Source: Haemaphysalis longicornis (lineage: Eukaryota > Arthropoda > Arachnida > Ixodida > Ixodidae). From it: DNA of 64,000 nucleotides. The stretch spans positions 108,664,417-108,728,416 of the forward strand of contig CM023449.1 of the NCBI GenBank assembly GCA_013339765.2, read 5' to 3'. Below the pieces are notes generated by a model. That model was not told the DNA's origin. It saw only the letters and a list, made by a program, of their open reading frames with translations, and made no database searches. Position numbers and translations under genes: made by a program. Within the stretch, counting starts at the first letter, position 1, and each line of letters begins with the position of its first letter. Positions 46,027 through 57,439 of this stretch are shown one piece after another.

Positions 46027-46450
46027 GGACTAGTTGGTAATGCATATGGGACATCTTGAAGGTAGCGACCTTTTATGTTCTAGCAACTTGACATTGATGC
46101 TTCGACTTGTCTGACCAATATACGCATATCCACAAAGAAATGGTATACGTTAGACAACACACTTTGTGCATGGAACAAAAGGAGACACATGCTTCACAAC
46201 GTAACCCTTTCCGGTTTCACGCGACATGCCTTTAAGCTTTCTGTCAACAGATCCAGAAATTTTGCAAAGTCTGTTGGGTGCCGAAAATACAACCCTCACA
46301 TCGAAGTGACCTGAAACCTTTTTTAAACCATGCAGCGGCGGATAAGAAATTTCCTGCGGTACTCCCACATATACACAGATTGTCCCATGGTTTGAAAATT
46401 GTTGCATTGGATTATCGCGTCTTGCATCGTGTAGTTATCTCCTAAGGCTC
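46027..46450 (-). pseudogene. Penelope-like GIY-YIG endonuclease fragment
   Basis: The minus frame from 46,407 reads SYPPLHGLKKVSGHFDVRVV then FSAPNRL, matching the linker of the Penelope-like ORF at 25.4-26.2 kb. The nuclease core continues in the same direction as VVYRIPFLCGYAYIGQTSRS (about 46,090-46,160 with a stop in place of one residue). CTAGTTGGTAATGCA follows immediately (46,033-46,047 on the plus strand), the same tail seen on the fold-backs. The C-terminal third of the nuclease is missing, and no inverted partner arm was found. Confidence 0.75.
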
Positions 46451-46459
46451 GGCTTGTTC

Positions 46460-49400
46460 CATCTTCTTCTTCTTTTTCTTAGGCTGCTGCGATGTTTCTT
46501 GATTCGGCTTCCATTTGAGGCTTCATTCTCGCTCCCAAGAGGTGAGAGGGAGACCAAAGAGAAGGAAAATCCACTCAATCTGGCTCACCTCTCGAGGTCC
46601 CTTGCCCCAGGTTTCGGCACCAAAAATATGTTGACAAAGGGACCAGCCTCCGAGACCACTCCTGATGATTCCTTTAATCCTGTGAACTCCGGATAATGAT
46701 TGTGGGGCACGAGAGAGGCAGTGCTACATCTTTTAGAACATTTTTCAGCCAACACTTAATTGAACCTTCGGCGGTTGAAGGCATGTTACTGAAGCATTCG
46801 CATGGTTGGTTGCCGGTCTTATGTGCTCCGTTCAGTAGAAAACACTTTCCCTGCGCGGCGATCTAAAGCGGTCAAGAACGATTGCCAGAAGTCTATAAAT
46901 TCTCTATCTGCGTGTCTTGCAGTAAGCTACGGGTTTCGCTGTGGTATTGTCGTTATTCACTCCCACTTGTCACAGCGAAACAAAAAATTGACCTTTCCTG
47001 AATCCATTCTATGAATTTGTTGCTACTCCTATAGCTTGCGTCACCTGTCTGTCCATCCGTCATGCAAGAGAAGGAGAAATACAGCTTCAATATAAACAAC
47101 AGCACTAAAAATAATAAGCATGCGAACTGCAAGCGACATTGCCCCTTTTGGTCTTCCTCTTTGCCACTCGCATTCTGGCCGGGTGCATGCCGTCTGTCTT
47201 ACTGTAGCTCGGGCATGACAACGTAATCATGTGCGCTACAAAATAACTGCTCTTGCGGTGGCACAGTGCTCTTTGTGAACGCGATCTTACCTATCGCGGT
47301 TGTAACGGATGGCGACAAACAGCTTCATCGTCTTGTGCGGTTGACATTTGGGGCCCTAATCAAATGTCTCCCTCGCCAATTTTAAAGGTCACCGATATGT
47401 GTCAAGTGTCAGTTCGCAAACAACTTGGACAATGAAAGTCGAGTTATTTGCAGTAGTTGTCTTTAGAAAATTCAAGTCTGAATATCGACATTGAAGACGT
47501 GACGTTGCAGTGCAGATAACTATTCTCGATGGCAGATGGCTTGGACATTAAAGGTGTTGAAAATATTGATGGTGATAAAAATAGGCTGGAAGTGTGCCTA
47601 TAGGCATACTTCCAGAAGACAGAAGCTTAACAGCATATTCCACAAAACATCACTGTAATAGAAGGATAAAGATATCGCAATCCCAGTGCGAGAGGCATTG
47701 GAAGCAAACGCGGCAGCATGGAAGGCGATAAACGTGTGTACGCATATAATCCAGGGGAAATGACAGCGAGAAGGAAGGACGAGGCGTTATGCTGCCGATA
47801 AACCATAACGTTTGTTAGTAAAGACGAACTTCGCCGATTACTTATACGCATTTCTACGACGACAATGGAATAAAATATCGGCAAACAAATATCCGGCGGA
47901 AATTAGTTTATTTCTGTGCTGGTACTGCCAAAGTATCCGTTGGCACAGCATTTTCATCCTTGAGTCTTTATGGGCTCCCCTTTTTACCCGCTCAGGACAC
48001 CTAGGGCATATCAGAAACCCCACAAGCGACACTAAATAAATCCGCACGTTGTGAGTACAACCTCTCAACTCACATAAATGATCACCAAGAAATTTGATGT
48101 AATCAGACGCTGTAGCATGCTTTCAAACAAATCAGAGGTGGCAAACCGCCAAAGTATCAGTTGCTCCTGTGCGCTTGGTTTAAAATGCACGGAGCGCTTT
48201 CTTTGCATTTATATCTGATGCAAACGGAATATTTCGTTATTTCATAGTACCTTAGGTTTATATACCACGCGTTTCTATGGTATTAATGGCTACGTGGTGA
48301 ATTCCAGCTGAGGAAAAAATGCTGAAAGTTTATTACTTTTCGCAAGCAAGGCTGCAGCTATTCTAATCAGGAGGAACAAATTACCTATGTGGTGGTTAGA
48401 AAACTAGTTACGAATTTATTTTCGTTTGTTGCTTTGTTTATGTTAAACTCTCCCGGTCTGTCGAACTATAGTCCCAAACTCTCTGACACAACCAACGTTT
48501 AGAAAGGAACTTTCCTCGCAATAATGAAGAATTAAAGAAAAAACTATGCACGCACGTGTCCTGCGTTGTGCGCTCATTTTGGCGAACGAGGAGCGCCGTT
48601 TGCAGTGGGTGTTGCGCGAATGTGAGCATTCGGAAGAGTCCGGAGGACGGGGATTATTCAGACGCAGTCCACCCTACCGCGGTAGTTTGGTTTGTCACTC
48701 AATTAGCGCGACTGCGTGGCCACTGACGCAAGCGGCAAACGAGTGGAGCGTGCGTTAGAAGCGTGCGAGTGGAAGCGAAGATTGAGTTCCCCGGTTTTCC
48801 GCGAACTAGGTCATGATGATGCCTGGCTTTCGTCTGCGGGCTCACAGTGGTTTAAGTTGGCATCCCTAAGAAGAACCCAAATTGACTTACATAAACAATA
48901 ATCACGCCTCGAGAAACAGACCTGAACGCCTGGCGCTATCCCCTTGAGGACGTTCAGGGAACTAGTTCCTGTCTGCCCTTTAAAGCAAATAGCTATTTCC
49001 ATTACTCATCGTTGTCTCGTTCTCTTCATTCACTACGTTATACCACTGGGGAAAGAAAGCAGTGTGAGCCAAACTTAAGACACTATTGATGCATTCAAAT
49101 ATTGCTTAGACTTGTCGATATTAACAAAAAAGACACTCATGTATATGAAAACTTTATTTTCGTTTTGGTTCTTCGTTATCTGACTTCCTTATTACGCTTG
49201 TAACGGTAGGAAAAACCTGTGCACAACATCACACTTCACTATTTTTTGGGAAGCTAAATTCTTCTCGTGAGACAAGAACACTGTCACAGAACCCAATCTT
49301 GAACACAGCAGATAGGGATCCATCAAAGGTTTTGCCGGACTAGCTAATCCAGTTAAGCTAATTCATGCGAGCTTTGGGGCTTTACCCACTCAGTTACGAA

Positions 49401-49680
49401 TTTGGCACGGTTTTTCAATGTGCAAGAATCTCTTAAATGATTCAATTGCAGCGGCAAAGCCATTTGCTGCAAAAGAAATAATTATGTTTTTCCGAAAAAT
49501 ACATTTACCTGTGTTACACTTTCGAGCGCAGCACAGTCGCCATATGCTCAAGCCTTCATCAAAATACGTTGCAAGGAAAACGTAGGTACTCACCCAGGAT
49601 GCAATCGTGAAGATATTTTAAGAAACTGCAACGTAGTGGCGGGCTAAACAGTAAGAAAGAGCGGATTATTCTAGCTGCGC
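46460..49680. other. No supported gene
   Basis: Short frames on both strands, none with a recognised motif. Mostly AT-rich with a few GC-richer patches near 48,550-48,800. Confidence 0.45.
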
Positions 49681-49689
49681 GCCGCGTGA

Positions 49690-50000
49690 CGCTAAAATCA
49701 GGTGACCCTCCTTGATGTGAAAAGGATCGTGAAAAAGAGGAGTTCTTTGATCTCCTATGGTGAAGTATTGGCTTATGCGATCACCTGCTTTTACAATTGT
49801 CTGTCTGTGGGTGAAAAAATAAGCAACGCAGGAGCAAGTAGGGAGACATGGACCGTTTTGATTAAGGGAGGGTTGCGGAATAAGAGCATTATGATAAGAT
49901 CCTTCCAGATCCAATGCAAAAAAGACTCGAGGGGAATTCTGGAAGTCTTGGATGACAGTTTCTTTTATGAAACCAATGAGGATGTCCCCCTGCACGGATA
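49690..50000 (-). pseudogene. LINE reverse transcriptase fragment (motif A region)
   Basis: The minus frame from 49,995 reads IGFIKETVIQDFQ, then VFFALDLEGSYHNALI, matching the palm around motif A (LDLKGAFDN in relatives; the Asp and Asn are kept). FFTHRQTIVKAGD and the following TIGDQRTP fit the strand leading to motif B. Motif B itself is absent. It is a short piece of an I-clade-type ORF2, cut on both sides. Confidence 0.55.
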
Positions 50001-50160
50001 TTTTTGACGCCGTAGAGAGTGTGGAGAAGTAAAGATGCGCAGGTAGGGGGCGGCAGTAGGAAGTGAGGAAAATGACGATCAGAGGCGCTTATTTCCTGGC
50101 TAGTAGACTGCATCACCATTTTGTAAGGAAGGCGGTTGTATTCTTTGGCTACACATTTTC

Positions 50161-50640
50161 TGGGGCCGCGAAACCCGGGACATGAGGCAGCAGCAGACGC
50201 ACGTTTGGCGGTGCAGCGGGTTGGAGGCACGCGAGGCTTCAATACCTTCGTACTGCTTAATCCTGAAGCCTTGCGTTCGACCACCCCGGCTAGTGCCCAA
50301 GCTACCCTCGTCCTCTTGGTGTTCGAAACCCCGGCGCCTGGATTCACCGACTGGTGCCATGGACGACGCTGTTAGCTTACGTAGAGATGTCCTGCGAGCG
50401 AATGTCTGCAGGACCATGACTGCGCTTGACGCCTTACTGCGGAGTAGGGCAGCAACGCCCATAGACTGACAGAATCTTATCGGCTGACAGAATCTTATCG
50501 GCATCATCTTGTAAACCCTGGTGAGCCTCCACAAACTCGACGCTATAATTCAGGAAAACTTGACGGATCAAGAATTTTCTGATGACATATTGGACCCGAT
50601 AGATAACGACGAGCGTATCTGCGCCCGGTAAACGCGCGTA
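50161..50640 (+). pseudogene. BEL/Pao-like leader and gag N-terminus
   Basis: TGGGGCCGCGAAACCCGGGA (50,161-50,180) resembles a tRNA primer-binding site of an LTR retrotransposon. About 180 bases later an ATG in good context (50,359) opens MDDAVSLRRDVLRANV, then LDALLRSRAATPID, followed after a stop by LHKLDAIIQENL and FSDDILDPIDNDE. A helical, acidic N-terminus of this build fits BEL/Pao gag. An 18-bp tandem duplication (50,466-50,501) lies inside. Neither LTR nor pol was found, so this is a small relic and the family assignment is tentative. Confidence 0.4.
50466..50501. repeat. Perfect 18-bp tandem duplication
   Basis: TGACAGAATCTTATCGGC occurs twice with no spacer. It brings two in-frame TGA stops into the gag-like frame. 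Confidence 0.85.
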
Positions 50641-50999
50641 CGTTTATCCGCGAGCCGAGACTTCCGCGAGCCCGGTCCCCAAACCTCAGGCGGCCCTGTT
50701 TACTACCCGTATCGTAACTTCGACTATCTGCTCGTTTCCGGAGGCCTGGCAGGCAATGGTCTCCGGTTGCTTCTCCGGCGCTTCGTAAGCGAGTTCCGAC
50801 GCTGGAAGCGAGCGTGGCGTGGCAATGGGTAACCGCGAGCTCAAAGACGAAAAGTTATAGTGAAGTCAAGACGGCTTCGCTGGGCAGCCGCTTACGTTTT
50901 CAGGGATCCGGGAGCAGAGTCTGGTCGGACTTGGTACTCACGCGACAAGGCCAGCTCAATCCCAAAGACGTTCCGCCGCGGCCCTACCAACAGATATCG

Positions 51000-51490
51000 G
51001 CTAAGCCTGCGGCACCCACGGACCCTTCCCTGCGTTTTGCAAGTTCAAAAAGTGGCCGCTTATCTGCTCCTTTCGTTGCAAATGTCGTCAAACGACGATA
51101 GCCTTTCCTGACATTTGCCAATAAAATGCCCCCCTTTGTTTTCCCGTTCACCTCTCATGCTGTTCCTATTCCGTCGCGCTCGTCCCAAGGTAAGCACACT
51201 AAAGGTTTGCTCAAGGCGATTTGTATTTACCGCGTTCAACTACTACAGGCCTGGTTCCTCGATGCCGGCACTGCAGTACGGCGGAGACGCGCTTGAATCG
51301 AGGCGTCCACTTCAAGGATTATAGAACCGCGTTGTTGTGCTCCACGTGCGCTCCAAGCAGAACGTGGAACCTAGCTAGTGAAACCTTTTGTTGCTGTTGC
51401 CACGTGATTCCTCATATGCCGCCAGGAGGTGGCGCGGGCAACAGCAGGCGGCAGTTTTCTGAAGTAGATGTAGAACATCATTCGCTATCA
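51000..51490 (+). repeat. Dispersed repeat Y, copy 2, plus strand
   Basis: Counterpart of the minus-strand copy at 44,270-44,800. The match starts near TTCGTTGCAAATGT (about 51,077) or a little earlier. It passes through the SMPALQYGGDALESRRP frame and ends near CAACAGCAGGCGGCAG (about 51,441). The two copies face each other about 6.7 kb apart. Confidence 0.6.
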
Positions 51491-51499
51491 CAAAACCAT

Positions 51500-52980
51500 G
51501 CATTCATGAATTTTTTAACAAAAGAACACTGTAAATATGCCTTGTGTATTAATTTTCGGTCTTATATGTGCGTAATGTCTTGTTCATGTTCAACCACGTT
51601 GACAAGTATGAACATATAAACCGGGCTTAGACGCTCACATTTGGCCGTATGTAAGACTATCCTCTCTTTTCTAGCCCTTACAGGTGGCGCTGGGGAAAAC
51701 GGCAATGGCGGACGAGACGGTGATAGGGCCTTCATAGCACCATGTGCGCCAACATCAATAGCGGCCTAAAACCCCGTAATTCCGCTTGAAACAACTACTT
51801 ACTTGAAAAATAAACACATACACACGTCGTTGAATGCGAGGCAAGATTCGATCCGTTTCAGCGTGTCTGCTGCGGGGTAAAAAGCGCTGCGTGCGAGGCA
51901 ATTTCCTGTGCATGGCTCAGGACGCACTGAAGGGGTTTGAGAACAATCATTGGGCAAGCAACCTGCTACATAATGTCCAACGCTAAATTTTGGGACATTA
52001 TTTCAGTGTCTGTCGCCACAGTGCACGTTGTACTTGAGGCGTGTTCATTTCCGTGTGTACGTACTAAGCAGAAGCCCTTGCGGGAACGAAATGTGCGTAT
52101 TGAGGTGTTTTGCTTGGGTGTCGTAAAACCTAGTTGCGACTTTGGGCCGTAAAACCGCGAAGGCGAGGCTCCTATTTCGTTTTAAGTGGTATACAAACGA
52201 TTGTGTTAGCATTATATGTGAAAAAAATTGCAAGATTACGTGTGATATTGAAGCGTACATAAAAATACAGGCAGTACTTTACAGGTGCGCTTTTGACTAG
52301 TGAAATAATTTAGGAGAAATCTCCTGCCTGAAATTAAAATATGTTGATTTGACTGCCGGTAATATTTTTAACAATAACTGGGGCTACCAACTGCATTCAA
52401 GAGCTCGCATATGAGCTACCAGACCAAGTTACAATATTGTCATTGCTAAAACATCCTGCTTCGGCATAATTATTTATGTATTCAGTCATTAATCGATAAA
52501 CGCATCACCACATTTGCTTCTCGCCTAGGCGCGCAAAAAGTTTAATTTATTCCTTTATTGAAAATAAAAGGAAGCGGATTGGACAGCCTCAGCTGCTTAT
52601 ATGTTTGCAGTGGAATGGAGCCAATTTAGCCACATATAAGCGAAGATCGGTTGACTCATCATGTGGCAGTGAATATAAATAGTATCCGAAAAAGACTATC
52701 AGAAGGTTATAAAAAGAGCCTATAGAATCGGCGCCCTCACAGCAAAGAACTATTAAACGTGGCAGCCGTAATTCAGTAAAGAATAGTTTAGGCACCACGT
52801 ACGCACGGGTGGGTCCGAAAGAGTTCCGTTTTTCTCCGCAGCAGACACCGATGAGGCCCAAAACTCTATCATTTACCTGCAGATTCTATCGCTTCAAGAA
52901 TTAGAGAGAATATAAACGTTCGTTCAGCCTATATTTTCCGATTATTTAGACAGCGTTGTCGATTACTATACTCGCGATTA
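51500..52980. other. No supported gene
   Basis: AT-rich. A 90-codon minus frame (52,589-52,861) has no recognised motif. Confidence 0.45.
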
Positions 52981-52989
52981 CTTTTTTTT

Positions 52990-53580
52990 CTTTCGATTCT
53001 GCGAGGCCGCACGAATGCCGCAGGCCGGCTCCGCCGGAGCGACCGGACCGCCGAGCACCGCCTCCTGGCTTCGGACAAATTCCGCGCGGCGTCACTAGCT
53101 TCGCTGGAAAGAGCGAATTACGCAGTATACATTTTACTTTGGCCGAGTGGCTATATCGATTCACAGTCAGGCAGACGGACAGACAGAACAAAATTGCTCG
53201 GTTTAAGTAGCCCAAGAAAGGCTATCGTCTTTAAAAATTTCCAGTCGACTGCCCCTAGCCCCCGCTCGCACGCCCTTAAATAAACTTCGCCCGATCGCCG
53301 GACTGTCCCACACCTTTGTTCCCTCCTTCCCTGGGACTCCGCGACCACGCCGCATCTGGGAGTGCAGGGCTGCTCACGTGATTGTGACGTCGCCTTCCCC
53401 GAATCGGAGACGCGGCGAGCGAGCCGAACCGCCGCGACCCCACCGCGTGCCCTCTTCGGAGCAGCGACAACGAAAGGCCGGAGAAAGCAAAAAACAAACA
53501 CAGGAAAAGTGGCCGGGTTGACTAAGGTGCCGAAGCGCGACCAAAAATGGCCGTCCGTGCTAGGTAAGCCGTCATGTTAG
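52990..53580. promoter_or_regulatory. CpG-rich block with promoter-like sites
   Basis: This is the most CpG-rich half kilobase on the right side. It holds an E-box CACGTG (53,375-53,380) and a CRE-like TGACGTCG (53,385-53,392). An ATG in good context (53,547) is followed after 16 bases by AGGTAAGC, a consensus splice donor (GT at 53,564). Read this way it would be a plus-strand promoter with a short first coding exon. On the minus strand, TTTATTTAAGGGCG (near 53,280) could be a TATA-like box instead, and the gypsy fragment at 54.1 kb lies upstream on that strand, so an LTR is an alternative. Confidence 0.35.
53115..53235 (-). repeat. Dispersed repeat Z, copy 2, minus strand
   Basis: On the minus strand TTTTTAAAGACGATAGCCTT, GGCTACTTAAACCGAGCAA and TGTGAATCGATATAGCCAC follow the order of the copy at 43,985-44,100. 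It sits within the CpG-rich block. Confidence 0.7.
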
Positions 53581-53639
53581 CTACCCGAATGAAAAAATTG
53601 AGGGCCTGAACGGCCGTCTGTGACACTGCTCACCCCTAA

Positions 53640-53663
53640 AGAATATTCTACCAGAATATTCTA
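53640..53663. promoter_or_regulatory. Heat-shock-element-like doublet
   Basis: AGAATATTCTACC is followed directly by AGAATATTCTAAC, giving two GAAnnTTC inverted pairs. Heat shock factor sites are built from alternating GAA and TTC blocks, but the 5-base gap between the pairs is not the canonical 2 bases. It lies just after the candidate first exon. Confidence 0.3.
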
Positions 53664-54142
53664 ACAACGCAAACGATAAGCCACCACACATACACACCGC
53701 TCTAAACAGGAGACACACTGAACGGGTAATAAGAAAAAGTAACAAAAAGTCCGTAACGAGAGTCAGTGTTCCTGTGGTTGCACAGCTCCGACGCATCGTT
53801 GAAGCGCGTACAAACGGACCCGAGCACGGTCCCACAAGAGCACTTTCAGTCGGCTTGTACTACTGCGCACATTCACGTGCCACCACCCCGCACACGCAAC
53901 TATTCCAGGGTTTCGCGCACGTTTCGTGCTCACCACTGACACACCCTAGGTCCACTTACGCGAAAACACGCCAAAAGAGAAATACCACACACTTCGTTCT
54001 CAGTGACAAAAAATAAAATACTTCCTCCTCTAAAACACCATTCACATGCTCAGAAGACACACTCGCGCTCCACTACTCTCGAAAATAAATACCTCACACA
54101 GCACCGAAACTTCGTTAAGTAGTCTTCACATACTCAGGCAAG

Positions 54143-54401
54143 TTACATTCCATTCCGACGGCTCATGTAATCCGCTCCCACGTTCTCGCTCGCCTTGATG
54201 AACTCTATCCGGAAGCTGTGCTGTTGGAGTTTGATACTCCAGCGAAAGACGCGGCTATTGGCGGTATTGGATTACCGGATAAACTTCAACGGTTGATGGT
54301 CGGTTTGACCGAGGAACTGTCGGCCATACAGGAACGACTGAAACTTTTCTATACCCCAAACTAAAGCCAACCCTTATTTCTCGATGGTGGAGTAGGCTGC
54401 C
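54143..54401 (-). pseudogene. Ty3/gypsy RNase H fragment
   Basis: A single minus-strand frame of about 86 codons contains YSTIEK, LALVWGIEKFQSFLYGR, QTDHQPLKFI and VFRWSIKLQQ, ending in GADYMSRR. This is the order of the RNase H domain in Ty3/gypsy pol (usual ETDHKPL and DxLSR). Two in-frame TAA codons interrupt it. No protease, integrase or reverse transcriptase core was found next to it, so it is an isolated remnant. It is a broken ancient LTR-element copy. Confidence 0.75.
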
Positions 54402-54409
54402 TACCTGGG

Positions 54410-56340
54410 GAGCAGATGGCGGCTCGCGTGCGCTACGGGGTGCTTAAACGGCTATCTCTCACTCCATAAGAAAAATAAACTCATTTTACTCTTTATATAT
54501 TCCACAGTTTTGGGTCACTTATTGAATGTGCTCAGTTTGAAGCCTTCCTGTCGGTTTGTTCGCGGGATAAATGTTAACAAATATGATTTCATCTTATGCT
54601 AGAACTTCTGTTCCGACATCCTAGGCGTTTGGAGTACAGACCCTCGTTCGTGTCTTATGTTGCCCTCAAGTACTAATGCTCGTGTTTTTCTAACGACTGT
54701 TGTTCTGCTTTTTCCGGCATCCCGTTTAACTTTTGGATGAAAGCGTAATCTTGACTTTGTTCTTTACTTAGCTGAGGGAACTTTGCTGTGTTCCAGCTAA
54801 TGAAACCCTATATATCTGATTGGGCAACCATCCGTAAGCATAAAAAGCAAGCAAATAGAGCATTTTCAACGTGTATCAGGCCATTTATCCCTCCAGTCTT
54901 TGCACCAGCGTTACTTTTTGCTCCCAGGTTGGGCCAAGTGGTCTTCGTCAATGAATTGGTGAAAAACAATAAACGTTGTTCAGAGCAGAAGAGAAAGCTT
55001 AAATATTTTGTAAGGGGTATTATACTTTATTCTATACTTAGCCCGGTAGTTACTGCGTTAAAAATGGGAGATAACCTAAGCGGAGTTCCAGCGTAAGTAC
55101 CGCTACCTTCTTTTGCAAACTTTGTTCTTGGCAGGCGATTTTTTTCCGTGTTTTCTTCCGCCCAGACTGGCGGCGACGAAAATCTTTCTGACAGAGTAGA
55201 CGGAGAAAATGAGCCGCCGGGCCCATTAAAGAGGCTTTTCTCTGACCAGCCATTATCTGCTTCCACTAATGGCTTTAGCTGAGCTTATAAGCTGCCTTGC
55301 GGTAAAGGGTGCGCGGTGCTCGTAGCCCTTAAAACGCTATGTCCTGTATGTTCAACACACGTGGAATTTTTTTTTTGTTTTGGTGTTTCACCCCCCTTGG
55401 TTCACCTGCTGTGAGAGGGAATTGTTTTCTCTCTTACTATCCGATTACCTTCCATGCTTTTACTGGTAAAGGCTGGGATGGGCACTTGTGGCGTAACATA
55501 GCTTTTAAGCCCGATTTCTTTTTTTCTATACATCTCGTTTACACGTGATTAAAAAATATTACCTGCTAATGTTCGGGTCCGGAGCTTGGTATGTTGGCGT
55601 ATTTGGCGATTTGTGTCTTATAATACTTTTGTTACTAATAGCGACATAGCCGCAGTTTTTTTTTTTCTGAGCCCCAAAGACAAAAACGCCGTGACGAGGT
55701 TTCGCCACACATTACAGTATTCCTGGGGGTAGACATTATGCTATCCCACTCTTACGGCGCGCCTAAAAGCCCAGCGGCACGGCAACATCAGCACGTGATC
55801 TCTCCCAATTGAATAATATAACGCTAGTACTAAACGTAATGTATTATTAGGGATATTTTTCTAAATGTGTATCATTACATTTGTTTAAAACTTTCATTCT
55901 AGTGTTAGCCAATACTGAATTTACACCTTTAATAACAGTAACCCACTGCCAGGCAGCATTCTTTTTTGTGCCGGACAAGCAAGTTAATTACGTTGTTTTC
56001 ATTGCAACAGTAATATCGTGTATCTCTTGTGAATAGGCCTGGCGTATTAAACTTTAAAGTCGTGCTTTGTAATTAGTGGAATAAAATGCACGGATTTAAA
56101 ATTGTACGACACATATTTTACTAAAACTTTACCTATTTATTTTGAACAATCCCAATAAACGCACAATGTGCATTCTTTGTATTACTTCTGTTGTTCTGAA
56201 CATGCTGTGTTCGGAACAAAACAGTTTTGTTGTTCCAAACTATATACTCTGCTCACCACCGAGCAACCAATGTTGGCATGAGACAAAGGGGAAGTAGCTG
56301 GTGATTTGTGTTTTCTTACCACTACCTTTGACTATGCGTT
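54410..56340. other. No supported gene
   Basis: AT-rich throughout. A plus frame at 54,788-55,096 (102 codons) has a hydrophobic stretch (FIPPVFAPALLFAPRL) but no family signature. Confidence 0.45.
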
Positions 56341-56349
56341 ACAATTCCA

Positions 56350-57430
56350 TCTTCAGATCATTTTTGCCGGAGACCTTAACATTGACATGGCTGGCGGTAC
56401 CTCAAAGCGCGAAAGTTTTCTAGATATTTTAAAGTCTTTTTTGCCGTAATTTGATTGCTTCACTAAAGACGATCTCAACACTATTTCTACTTGGTGCGAT
56501 AAATTCATCACGCTATTAAACCTCGAAAAATGCAAAGTCTTGTCATTCTCCCGAAAACACACTATTGTTCAACACCTGTACACAGTTTAATCAGTACCAG
56601 TAATCCCGGCCACTACGTACAAATGCCTTGGTGTTCATCTGACGTCATCGTTGTCATGGGTGTCCCACATCGAATCCACCTGCTCAGACGCTTCACACAC
56701 ACTTGGCTTAAAACCTTAAAACCGCATCCGCCGATGTTAAAAAACTTACATACCTAACGTTCGTTCGACCAAGGCTAGAATATGCATCATCAATTTGGAA
56801 CCCCTCGCAATCATATCTTTCCCACGATTTGGAATCGATACAAAACCGTGCCTCCCGTTTAATAACATCACAGTACTCCCCCACAGTCAGTGTGACGTCA
56901 CTCAAACAGTCCATCAACCTCCCCATCCTCGCTAAACGCCGCGTTATCGCTCGTTTGTGTCTTCTACACACCTTTTCTTTCCCGTCACAATCACGACATG
57001 CTTTATTAACGCCCCCACCAAGAGTTTCTGCCCTCCTTAACCACAGTCACCCAATATCTAGAATCAAGTGCCGTACATTATCAATGAATAGTTCTTGCTT
57101 TCCTCACGCAATAGCAATTTGGAATTGCCTACCCAATTACATAGCTTCATGCCCTAACCGAAAAATATTTCGCAAAAATCTTGAAACGGCGAACCTTCCA
57201 GCCTTCACGTGATATACATGCGGAATCAATTGTGAAAATTCCGTTGTCGCCTTCTCTTTTTTTTTCTGTCACACTCTCCAGTAATTATGTTTACAATAAT
57301 TTCGCTATTCCTAACCGATGTGGCTTTTTGTTGTAGTCTTGTTGTTGTTTTTGTTGTTTTCGCTGTATGTATTCTTATACCTTGGCGCAAGCCCCCCCTT
57401 ATGTAATGCCTTCGGGCCTTTAAAGGAGCT
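56350..57430 (+). pseudogene. CR1/jockey-type LINE with a large internal deletion
   Basis: FAGDLNIDMAGG (about 56,368-56,405) is the endonuclease GDFN-type block. Only about 25 codons later DLNTISTWCDKF (about 56,472-56,508) already belongs to the reverse transcriptase behind motif C. TYKCLGVHLTSSLSWVSHI (about 56,617-56,673) and IQNRASRLITSQYSP (from 56,832) are the thumb. The last 128 codons (56,829-57,212) are open and end in a natural stop. The 3' UTR runs to the GCCTTCGGGCCTTTAAAGGAG segment near 57,428. Everything between the endonuclease block and the distal palm is gone. Confidence 0.7.
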
Positions 57431-57439
57431 ATGAAGAGA

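Noticed and set aside
46600..46660. LTR primer-binding site near GGTTTCGGCACCAAAAATATG
   Set aside because: No LTR ends, gag or pol nearby, and the match to a tRNA 3' end is poor.
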